Shown here piece by piece: positions 26,609 through 34,307 of a stretch of 64,000 nt of DNA; the stretch's first letter is position 1, and the number at the start of each line of letters is the position of its first letter. Source of the stretch: Pseudomonas baetica. Its GTDB lineage: Bacteria; Pseudomonadota; Gammaproteobacteria; Pseudomonadales; Pseudomonadaceae. The notes below the pieces were generated by a model that saw only the letters and a program-made list of their open reading frames with translations, ran no database searches and was not told the origin of the DNA. The DNA is taken from NCBI RefSeq assembly GCF_019733355.1, contig NZ_JAIHLQ010000016.1:216373-280372 (forward strand), written 5' to 3'. Position numbers and translations under genes: made by a program.

Positions 26609-26833
26609 ATGAAAATCAAGACACTGGGCATCCCCCTGGCGGTAGCGGCCCTGCTGGCCTTGGGCGGTTGCTCGACCCAGACCGTGGTCACCCTGCAAAA
26701 CGGCACTCAGTACCTCACCAAGGACATGCCGAAAACCGAAACCAACGATGGCTTCTACGAGTTTGAAGATATTTCCGGTGCGAAAGTCAAAGTACGCGCC
26801 GATGACGTGGCCACGGTGCGCAAGGAAGACTGA
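26609..26833 (+). CDS. YgdI/YgdR-type small lipoprotein (DUF903)
   Basis: This lipoprotein of 74 residues has a signal ending in the lipobox LGGC (Cys about residue 20). The mature part has the DUF903 pattern: VVTLQNGTQYLTKDMPK, then FYEFEDISGAKVKVRADDV. These proteins form a small SH3-like barrel and are anchored in the cell envelope; their role is not established. The ATG at 26609 has AGGTGG just before it; an upstream ATG at 26570 would place extra charged residues before the signal. Convergent with the next gene. Confidence 0.88.
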   Translation: MKIKTLGIPLAVAALLALGGCSTQTVVTLQNGTQYLTKDMPKTETNDGFYEFEDISGAKVKVRADDVATVRKED

Positions 26834-26896
26834 CGATATATACCCTGCAGACGCAGCCTCGCTCCACTCGACAGCGCCTGCGGGAATTCGAGGCGA

Positions 26897-27259
26897 TTAT
26901 TGTTCGAGGGTCACGCCCGGGATGGTGTTTTCGCAACTGACGTATTGCCCGCCACGCCGGGCGAGTTCGTTCTGCAAGCGACGGCAACGCTCCAGATCCT
27001 GCAGCGCCATACGGTCCATGATGCGATTGCCGCTGCTTTGTGGACCTGTTTTTATCGTCACCAACGGCTGTTCGGGCTGGATCTGAAAGCGGCTTTTCTC
27101 TTCGACGGGTTCCACCACCTCGGTTTTAGCCGGGCTTGGCAGTTGATCGTCGGTCATTCCATAACGGCTGAGAATCGAGCTTTGAGGCAGATCGGCCCAG
27201 GCATTGGCCGAACTCAGCGCTAGCCCCACAAACCCGACATACCTCTTGAAACCTTTCAC
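26897..27259 (-). CDS. Secreted hypothetical protein
   Basis: The protein has 120 residues with a signal peptide (hydrophobic YVGFVGLALSSANA, cleavage near AWADL). The mature part is proline-rich in the middle (LPSPAKTEVVEPVEEKS) and ends with a helix MALQDLERCRRLQNELA and two cysteines that could form a disulfide. I do not recognise a family. I chose the GTG at 27259 because AGGAGA lies seven bases before it and it begins a proper signal peptide; an ATG at 27295 would add 12 residues. Confidence 0.65.
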   Translation of the reverse strand: MKGFKRYVGFVGLALSSANAWADLPQSSILSRYGMTDDQLPSPAKTEVVEPVEEKSRFQIQPEQPLVTIKTGPQSSGNRIMDRMALQDLERCRRLQNELARRGGQYVSCENTIPGVTLEQ

Positions 27260-27396
27260 GTTTGAATCTCCTGTACTCAATGGCTGCCTGTACATGACGT
27301 GTGCGCACGTCCAGGCTTTAGTGCCGATTCCTGTTATTGCAGGATTGAGAGTCAGGTAGTGGCCAATGAGTCACTTTTTACCGCCGCGCTATTGGA

Positions 27397-27490
27397 CTTC
27401 GCAAGCAAGCCCGCTCCCACAGGGAACTTGTGAGCGACACAGATCCAGTGTGGGAGCGGCGTGCTCGCGAAGGGGCCCTTACAGGCCCCT
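27397..27490. repeat. Paired REP units and a short hairpin after the lipase gene
   Basis: TTCGCAAGCAAGCCCGCTCC (27398 on) faces GTGTGGGAGCGGCGTGCTCG (ending near 27470), a classic inverted REP pair. Next to it GGGGCC/GGCCCC (27472-27489) forms a small hairpin nine bases beyond the lipase stop, a weak terminator candidate. Confidence 0.7.
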
Positions 27491-27498
27491 CAAAAACA

Positions 27499-29352
27499 TC
27501 AAGCGATCACAATCCCATCGCCACTCAAGCTATTGAGCGACACCCCGACCAACGTCACCGAATCACTGCCAAACGTCAGCAGCGTGTCCTGCCCCACCGA
27601 TGAGGCATGTGCGCGGAAGTCTTCGTTGGGCAAAACACCCTGTACGCCGAAGAACACCAGTTTGTCGTTGGACGTAAAACCCACCACCCGATCCTGACCG
27701 AACGCACCGTTGAACACGAACGTATCGGCTCCGCCCCCCGATTCCATCAGGTCATTACCGGCGCCGCCGACAAATACGTCATTGCCCGCGCCGCCGATCA
27801 AATGGTCGTTGCCATCCAGGCCAAACAACCAGTCACCACCGGCATGTGCTTTAAGCGTGTCAGCACCATATGTGCCCTTCACACTGGATTCGTACGCCGT
27901 GACATTGTTGCCGACCTTCAGTCCGCTGGCCGTGACGCTGTGGGTGACATCATCCTTGAACAGGCCCCAGAGGAAACCTGGCTCCTTGGTGACGATGCTG
28001 CCGATGTCGCGGGTCAGGCTGATCCCGCCATTGGCATCGCGAATGTACAGATTGCCCGCGCCATCATTGGCGAAGTCGAACTTGTTCACCGATTGCTGCA
28101 GATCCAGGGTATTGCTGCCCTGCCCGCCAAGGATGATGTTGTAGCCGCCGCTGTCGCGGAAGGTGTCGTTGCCGGCGCGGCCCTCCAGATAGTCATTGCC
28201 ACTGCCGCCCTGGATCAGATCGTTGCTGTCGCTGCCGATGATGAACGTGCTGCCCTTGTGGGTTTCGGCGTTGCGATTGAGATCCTGCACCCAGGTATTG
28301 GCCCGCGCCGGGTCCGACAGGTTGGCGACGATAATCGTCGAGTCCTTGCTGGTCAGGTCGTAGAACTTCGACTCGATGACCCGATTCATCCCGTCGCCAT
28401 AGGCGGTGGGCAGGTGCGAGATCCAGGTTGGGATGTTGAGGATCGAGTACGGCAGCACATTCCACGCGTTCGAAGCGTAGTGGTCGTTGAAGCTGACGAT
28501 GTTGTCGGTGGCCGATTCCTTGGGCGCATCGTGCACGCCGACAGAAGCGCCGGTGAACGTGGAGCCGTCGAGCGCGCGGAATACCGGGTCGTTCTCGTAG
28601 CCGACGTTGAGCACCTTGTCAGTGCTGCTTTGGGTCGGCGAGGCGTAGGCGATGTAGTTGGAATCGGCGAAGAACCCGCCCCACTTGCCGCTGCTCAAGT
28701 CCGCCATGCTGTTGACCGCGAGGCCACCGAGGCTGTGGCCGCTGACCAGCACGTCCTTGCCGCTGAGGCCGTTGGCCTTGGCGAACGCCACCACGTCATT
28801 GAGCAGATTGCCGAAGGCTTCGCCGACGTAGTTCTTGGCGTAGTCCTTGGGGCCGAATGCCGCGAGCAGGTCATTGATCACGTCGCCGATCGAGTCACCG
28901 ATGAGGATTTCCCGCGGGCCGCTGGTGCCGCGAAAAGCAATGCCCAGTTCGGTGAGATGACCTTGTGCGTCGTATTTGCCGAGGATTTCGACTTGAGCGC
29001 TGGTGTAACCGGCCTTCTCGCCAAAGAAGGTTCCGCGCGCATCAGTCTTGCCGTCGTAGCCCAATTGCGAGGCGGTGATCGGCGTCCAGCCTGCCTTCTT
29101 CACCGCATCAAGCGCGAGTTTTTCCGAGTCGGGATTCCACGGAACACCGGGGATCACCCCTTGTGAATCGGTGCCACCAATCAGCGCGGTAACCAGTGTG
29201 GCCGGCAGGCCGAGACCGAAGCCGTTGTGCTGGTACCCGGCGGCAAAGCCGTTATCGAGGTTGTGGTAGGAATACAGCGTGATGGCCATGGCGTCACTGA
29301 ACAACGCCTTGGAATCGGCTGTACCGAAGTTTTTGTAGTCATACACACCCAT
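27499..29352 (-). CDS. pueA: RTX lipase / polyurethanase (PueA type)
   Basis: This secreted class I.3 lipase hydrolyses triglycerides and polyester-type polyurethane. It has 617 residues from the ATG at 29352, which has GAGAGG eight bases upstream; the length matches PueA. The catalytic serine is in VSGHSLGG (about Ser207). The C-terminal half has RTX calcium-binding nonapeptides (GGSGNDYLEGRAGNDTF, then GGAGNDVFVGGAGNDLM), and the end DSVTLVGVSLNSL is a type I secretion signal. There is no N-terminal signal peptide, consistent with export by the AprDEF system encoded upstream. It is a tandem paralogue of the next gene and lies last in the exoenzyme cluster. Whether it acts best on lipids or polyurethane is not readable from sequence. 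Confidence 0.92.
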   Translation of the reverse strand: MGVYDYKNFGTADSKALFSDAMAITLYSYHNLDNGFAAGYQHNGFGLGLPATLVTALIGGTDSQGVIPGVPWNPDSEKLALDAVKKAGWTPITASQLGYDGKTDARGTFFGEKAGYTSAQVEILGKYDAQGHLTELGIAFRGTSGPREILIGDSIGDVINDLLAAFGPKDYAKNYVGEAFGNLLNDVVAFAKANGLSGKDVLVSGHSLGGLAVNSMADLSSGKWGGFFADSNYIAYASPTQSSTDKVLNVGYENDPVFRALDGSTFTGASVGVHDAPKESATDNIVSFNDHYASNAWNVLPYSILNIPTWISHLPTAYGDGMNRVIESKFYDLTSKDSTIIVANLSDPARANTWVQDLNRNAETHKGSTFIIGSDSNDLIQGGSGNDYLEGRAGNDTFRDSGGYNIILGGQGSNTLDLQQSVNKFDFANDGAGNLYIRDANGGISLTRDIGSIVTKEPGFLWGLFKDDVTHSVTASGLKVGNNVTAYESSVKGTYGADTLKAHAGGDWLFGLDGNDHLIGGAGNDVFVGGAGNDLMESGGGADTFVFNGAFGQDRVVGFTSNDKLVFFGVQGVLPNEDFRAHASSVGQDTLLTFGSDSVTLVGVSLNSLSGDGIVIA

Positions 29353-29402
29353 TGCCATTGCCTCTCTTTTTGTTGGAATTGTTCAGAGATAGCTCACAGC
29401 CA

Positions 29403-29424
29403 GGGCGCCCCTCGCGGGACGCCC
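29403..29424 (-). other. Intercistronic hairpin between the two lipase genes
   Basis: On the minus strand GGGCGTCCC pairs with GGGGCGCCC around a GCGA tetraloop (nine pairs, one G-U). There is no T-run after it, so mRNA processing or stability is more likely than full termination. Confidence 0.5.
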
Positions 29425-29470
29425 CGGAGCATTTCAACACATCGTGCACATCGCTCTATGCGAGCAGGAT

Positions 29471-31159
29471 CTAAGCGAATACGAACGCCGAGTCCGACAG
29501 GTTAGCCACTCCAACCCCGATCAGGGTCACGGCATAGTCGCCAATCTTCAGCACGGTATCGTTGCCAGTCTGCGCGACATGTTGCTTGTAGTCGTAGCCC
29601 TGGCCCGCACCTTCGACGCCCATGAACACCAGTTTGTCGTTGCCCTGATATCCGTTGATAGCATCAAAACCGAACGCGCCGCTGAACAGGAAGGTGTTGT
29701 TGCCACCCACTGCGGTCATCACGTCGTTACCGGCGCCGCCCACGAACGTCACATGGCCCTTGTCGCTGATCAGTTGGTCGTTGCCTCCCAGACCGAACAG
29801 CCAGTCACCGTCGGCCGTCGCGTGCAGCGCATTGCCGTACGCATCGCCGTTGAGCGAATGGTTGTACTGAGTGAGTTCGCTGCCATGAGTCAGCCCCTTG
29901 GCGGTGACGCCCCAGGTGATTTCCTTGCTGCCCCACCATGACCCCGCCTCCTTGCTCACCAGCGCGCCAATGTCGCGAGTCATGCTGATGCCGCCGTAGG
30001 CGTCGCGCACGTAAAGCGTGCCGTCACCGTCGTTGGCGAAGCTGAAGTTCTGCAACGGTTTGTGCAGCTCAAAGGTGTTGTGGCCCTGGCCGCCGAGCAG
30101 GATGTTGAAGCCGCCATCATCACGAAAACGGTCATCACCGCCCAAGCCTTCGAGGAAGTCGTTGCCCGCCCCGCCCTTGAGCCAGTCATTGCTGTTTGTG
30201 CCGATGATGAAGGTGCTGCCGGTGTGCGGTTCGCCGCTGCGCCCCAAGTCTTCGACCCAGGTTTTACCCCGGGATGACGCCTCCAGGTTGGAGACGATGA
30301 TGGTCGAGTCCTTGCTGGTCAGGTTGTAGAACGTTGAGCCAATGACCCGATTCAAACCATCGGCATACCCCAGCGAACCATGCGCCGACCAGCTCAGCGG
30401 ATTGATGATGCTGAACGGCACCAGATTCTGTGCGGTCGACGCGTAGTTGTCGTTGAAGTTGACGATATTGTCGGTGGTCGAATCATGCGGCTTGTCGTGT
30501 TTGCCCATCGATGCGCTGCTGAACGTGGTGCCGTCGAGCACGCGGAACACCGGATCGTTCTCGTAGCCGATGTTCAGCACGTGGGTACCGGTGCTGCTCT
30601 GGGTGGGCGAAGCGAAGGCGATGTAGTTGGCATCCTTGAAAAAACCGCCCCAGTGACTGGCGCTCAAATCCGCGACGCTGTTGACGCCGAGACCGCCAAG
30701 GCTGTGGCCGCTGATCAGCACGTCTTTGGCGGCGATGCCGTGAGCAATGGCAAACGTTGCGACAGCCTTGAGCAGGTTGTCGAAAGCGTTTTTGGCGTAG
30801 TTGCTCGCGTAATCCGACGGCCCGACGGCGGCCAGCAGGTTGTTTTTCAAGTCGCCGAAGGTGTCGCTGTAACCCAGCCCACCGGTGCCACGAAAGGCAA
30901 TGCCGATACCAATCAACTGGCCGGCGGCGTCGTATTTGCCGAGTACTTCGGCCTCGGCGCTGGTAAAGCCGTCCTTCTCGCCGAAGAACGTTCCCTGCGC
31001 GCCAACGTTGCCCTGATAACCCAGCGCCGTCGCCGTGAGCGGCTTCCAACCGGTCGCCGGCAATGGCTGACCAGTCGGCGTGTAGGCGTATAGCGTCAGT
31101 GCGATGGCATCGCTGTACAACGCTTTGCCATCGGCATTTTTGTAATCAAACAGTCCCAT
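29471..31159 (-). CDS. pueB: RTX lipase / polyurethanase (PueB type)
   Basis: This is the second class I.3 lipase, 562 residues, paralogous to the downstream one along its whole length (shared MG-FDYKN start, GTFFGEK, ASPTQSS and GYENDPVFR stretches). The catalytic serine is in ISGHSLGG (about Ser153). It lacks roughly 55 residues near the N-terminus that the larger paralogue has, which fits PueB. RTX repeats (GGAGNDFLEGLGGDDRF, GGAGNDVM) precede the secretion signal ending in DSAFVFA. The first RTX block is somewhat decayed (GGNDQLISDKGHVTFVGG). No signal peptide; AprDEF is the likely exporter. It begins 20 bases after the upstream autotransporter stop. Confidence 0.92.
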   Translation of the reverse strand: MGLFDYKNADGKALYSDAIALTLYAYTPTGQPLPATGWKPLTATALGYQGNVGAQGTFFGEKDGFTSAEAEVLGKYDAAGQLIGIGIAFRGTGGLGYSDTFGDLKNNLLAAVGPSDYASNYAKNAFDNLLKAVATFAIAHGIAAKDVLISGHSLGGLGVNSVADLSASHWGGFFKDANYIAFASPTQSSTGTHVLNIGYENDPVFRVLDGTTFSSASMGKHDKPHDSTTDNIVNFNDNYASTAQNLVPFSIINPLSWSAHGSLGYADGLNRVIGSTFYNLTSKDSTIIVSNLEASSRGKTWVEDLGRSGEPHTGSTFIIGTNSNDWLKGGAGNDFLEGLGGDDRFRDDGGFNILLGGQGHNTFELHKPLQNFSFANDGDGTLYVRDAYGGISMTRDIGALVSKEAGSWWGSKEITWGVTAKGLTHGSELTQYNHSLNGDAYGNALHATADGDWLFGLGGNDQLISDKGHVTFVGGAGNDVMTAVGGNNTFLFSGAFGFDAINGYQGNDKLVFMGVEGAGQGYDYKQHVAQTGNDTVLKIGDYAVTLIGVGVANLSDSAFVFA

Positions 31160-31179
31160 GTTGTGCTCCCTCTTTCAAA

Positions 31180-34100
31180 TCAGAACTGCCAGTCCAGAGT
31201 CAGGCCAACACCGTGGTCTTTCTCATTGGAACCGATCAGCCCGTTGTAATCCAGGTTGACCCGCACATCGCGATTGAGCGCCAGACCGGCACGCACGCCG
31301 ACCACGGCAGCATCACGGTCCATCGACACGCTCTGCACGTTGAACGCACTGTTGCCGTTGGCGAAGGCCAGGTGACTCTCGGCATCAACGCTGCTCAGGT
31401 TGTGCTGCCAGCCCAGGCTCGCGCCCAGTTCCAGTTGGTGCTTGTCCGACAAGGCAAACGTGCGTTTGGCCCGTACACCGAGGGTCGACAGCACCACATC
31501 ACGATTGTCTTCGCCGCCCTTCAATGCGGTGGCGTCACCCTTCTCGGTGAAGCTGTCGCTGTTCAGGTGCACGTAAGCCAGATTGGCGAACGGCTCCAGG
31601 TTCATCGGTTGCAGACGCAGATCGTAAGCCGCTTCCGTGAACAATTGCGCAGTGCTCGCATCGCGTTTGACCTTCTGCTTGCCGCTGACATCGCCCAATT
31701 GCAGGTCACGTTTCACATCGATGCGATGCCAGCTATACGCACCGCCAACGGTCAGGCGCAGCGCATCGATTTCATGGCCCAGATAGGCACCCAAGTGATA
31801 GCTGTCGACCGACGCCGAGGAGTGCGTGCCACTGCCCATGTTCAACGAGCTGTCGCTATAACCGGTCACGAAGCCCAGACGGGTATCGTCAGTTATCAAA
31901 CCGTCAACGCCGGCCAGTAAACCGCCGATGGAGGTGGTGCTGTCGGCATTTTTGTACCCGCCGTCACTGCTCCCCCAAGACCCCAGCACCTTGACCCAAG
32001 CGTTGCTGCGATCGTCGGTCGGTGCATTGGCATTGAACAGATCACGTTCGCGCAGACGTTCACCCACGGCATCGCGCAGGTAACGGCTGTCGTTGATCAA
32101 CAGGGTGCCAATGGCCGGGTGAATTTCACCGGACAACTGCTGGAACGCTTGCTGCGCCGCGGCCGCGTTTGGCGACAACAACAGCGTTTCGAACAGGGCA
32201 TTGCCCGCCCCCAAACGCTCGGCAGCGGCACCGACGGCGCGCTGGTTAGGCGTCAGCCCCACGCTGGCGAACGATGCGTCGTTACGCCCCACCGCCAGTT
32301 GAATGCCACCTGCCGAGTAATCGAGGGTGCCACCGAGGAACGCGTAATCCGGCAGCACTTGCCCGAAGCGTCCTTCAATGCCGCCCGCCGCTTGCAGGAT
32401 GTTGTATTGGGTGCCAAGCAGGCTTTTCACTTGGCCGGTGGTCAGCAGTGTCGGGCTGTTTTCCAGCGACATGCTCACCGTCGCCCCTTCGATCACAGCC
32501 TTGCCGGTCGCAATGATCTGGTCACTGCTGGTTGGCGACAACTCCACCGCGTAGGTCGAGCCCGGCGCGAAGGTCACATCCCCCGCCACGTTCAGGGTGC
32601 CGATGGAGTTGCCCGGTGCGACCGTACCGCCGCTTTTCACCGACAGCGCGCCGATGTGGCCGTTACCGCCGAGGATGCCGCCGTCATTCACGGTGACCGC
32701 CGATTGCAGCGACCCGTTAATTGCCAGGCGCCCCTGATTGACCAGGGTCGGGCCGCTGTAGGTGTTGTTGCCGGTCAGCACCAGCGTGCCGATGCCTTGT
32801 TTGGTCAAACCGCCGTGCCCGGAAATGTCGTTGCGCCAGGTATCGAGACCGCAAGTGATGTCGGTGCACACGCGTTCGGTGGGTTTGCCTTGGTCGATGA
32901 TCGTGCCGATGCCGGGCAAATCCGCGACAAACTGGCCGGAGCCATAGGCGCCTTCGATACGGAATTCAGCCGGAATGTCCTGCTCGGTGACGAACATCGC
33001 CGGGCCATCAATGCCTTTGCGCAGGTTGATCATGCCCCAGCCGTACAAGGCGTCGATGCCCGGTGCGCCGAGGTCGGTGGCCGTGGTTCGCAAAACGCTG
33101 GCGACCTGATCGCCGGACATGTACGGGAAGCGCTCCATCAACACGGCCATGGAGCCGGCCACATGCGGCGCGGCCATTGAGGTGCCGTTGTAGTTGGCGT
33201 AGCCAGTGGTGAGGTTGTCAGCGTTGGTGCCACTGATGATCGAACTGTAGATCCGCGTACCCGGTGCCGAGACGCAGAAACTCGCGGTGTAACCGCAACG
33301 CGAAGAAAACGTACTGATGATGTACGGGTCGGGACTGGCCAGATTCGGGTTCTGTTGCAACGCCGCGACGGTGATCCAGTTCGGCGCAATGTCCGGGACG
33401 AAATAGCCGAGGCCAGCGATGGCGTCCGGGTTGTTGAGGTTGTAGTCGTTGCCGGCGGCGAATATCGTGACGATGCCGCTGCGTGCGGCAGCAATCGCAC
33501 CGTCATAGGCACCGCCGGGCTTGGTGCCGAGCAGCGTGCGGATCTCGTTGAACTGCAATTGTGCGTCGTTGACCGTGAAGTGCGGGTACGCCGGGTCGCG
33601 GCCGCCGAGGTCGAAACGGTCGGTGATGCCGATGCCCCAACTGTTGTTGATGATCCGCGCACCGCTGGCGATCAGCGCATCCCAACCGGCCTTGTACACC
33701 GCGCCGTCGTTGCCGCGAACAATGCCGTCTTCCGGGCCGGGGTCGCCGTTGTCGGCACTGATGATTTGTGCGCCGAACGCCACGCCGTGCATCGGGCCGC
33801 CATCGCGACTGCCCGCCGCGATGCCGCCGACGTGGGTGCCGTGTGCGCCGAGCTTGCCGTTGGAGCCGACCGAGGGCGAACCGTCATAAAGGAACGTATC
33901 CCCGGCTTTGACCGGGATGTACGGGTCGGTGTATTGGCGAATACCCCGGGTGACCAGCGTGATGACTTTGTTGCTGCCGGAAAACTCCGGGTGCGCGGCG
34001 TACACCGGTTGGTCAAAGATCCCCAACTTGACGCCTTTGCCGGTGTAACCCGCGGCGTAGGCGTAATCGGCCCCGATAGCGCCCAGCCCCCAATCGGCCT

Positions 34101-34266
34101 GGAATTCGGCGCTGCGCCAACTGCTGGCATCGCCCGTGCGACCGTTTTCCACATAGGGTGCAGCCTGCGCTGTGCCCCAGGTGGTCAGTGCGCACAACAC
34201 CGCGAAATTCAGGGTTTTAAGGGCGAAGCGACCACCCGTTTGCGCGCAGGTATTGTTGTTATTCAT
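31180..34266 (-). CDS. Subtilisin-like serine protease autotransporter, copy 2
   Basis: This is a type Va self-secreting protease of 1028 residues. A long signal peptide (hydrophobic FAVLCALTTWGTAQA) precedes an S8 protease domain. The triad is Asp in GIFDQP (about 85), His in HGTHVGG (about 142) and Ser in NGTSMAAPHVAG (about 363). The residues after the Asp (QPV) differ from the usual D-S/T-G. A beta-helical passenger stalk follows with the repeat GGLTKQGIGTLVLTGNNTYSG and APGNSIGTLNVAGD, then a C-terminal 12-strand barrel ending in LDWQF. It is a tandem paralogue of the next gene, 41 bases apart, with high similarity in stalk and barrel. Named PrtA/PrtB-type in related species; which copy is which is not settled here. 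Confidence 0.92.
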   Translation of the reverse strand: MNNNNTCAQTGGRFALKTLNFAVLCALTTWGTAQAAPYVENGRTGDASSWRSAEFQADWGLGAIGADYAYAAGYTGKGVKLGIFDQPVYAAHPEFSGSNKVITLVTRGIRQYTDPYIPVKAGDTFLYDGSPSVGSNGKLGAHGTHVGGIAAGSRDGGPMHGVAFGAQIISADNGDPGPEDGIVRGNDGAVYKAGWDALIASGARIINNSWGIGITDRFDLGGRDPAYPHFTVNDAQLQFNEIRTLLGTKPGGAYDGAIAAARSGIVTIFAAGNDYNLNNPDAIAGLGYFVPDIAPNWITVAALQQNPNLASPDPYIISTFSSRCGYTASFCVSAPGTRIYSSIISGTNADNLTTGYANYNGTSMAAPHVAGSMAVLMERFPYMSGDQVASVLRTTATDLGAPGIDALYGWGMINLRKGIDGPAMFVTEQDIPAEFRIEGAYGSGQFVADLPGIGTIIDQGKPTERVCTDITCGLDTWRNDISGHGGLTKQGIGTLVLTGNNTYSGPTLVNQGRLAINGSLQSAVTVNDGGILGGNGHIGALSVKSGGTVAPGNSIGTLNVAGDVTFAPGSTYAVELSPTSSDQIIATGKAVIEGATVSMSLENSPTLLTTGQVKSLLGTQYNILQAAGGIEGRFGQVLPDYAFLGGTLDYSAGGIQLAVGRNDASFASVGLTPNQRAVGAAAERLGAGNALFETLLLSPNAAAAQQAFQQLSGEIHPAIGTLLINDSRYLRDAVGERLRERDLFNANAPTDDRSNAWVKVLGSWGSSDGGYKNADSTTSIGGLLAGVDGLITDDTRLGFVTGYSDSSLNMGSGTHSSASVDSYHLGAYLGHEIDALRLTVGGAYSWHRIDVKRDLQLGDVSGKQKVKRDASTAQLFTEAAYDLRLQPMNLEPFANLAYVHLNSDSFTEKGDATALKGGEDNRDVVLSTLGVRAKRTFALSDKHQLELGASLGWQHNLSSVDAESHLAFANGNSAFNVQSVSMDRDAAVVGVRAGLALNRDVRVNLDYNGLIGSNEKDHGVGLTLDWQF

Positions 34267-34307
34267 CCAGCGACCTTCCTTAGTGATGTTGCGAAAAATC
34301 CGTTTGT

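Noticed and set aside
28040..28220. DNA-level tandem repeat in the lipase
   Set aside because: The periodicity comes from RTX nonapeptides at protein level and is already explained.
27607..29166. 519-codon frame antisense to the larger lipase
   Set aside because: Composition biased to Val/Ala/Asp from antisense RTX and lipase codons; not a gene.
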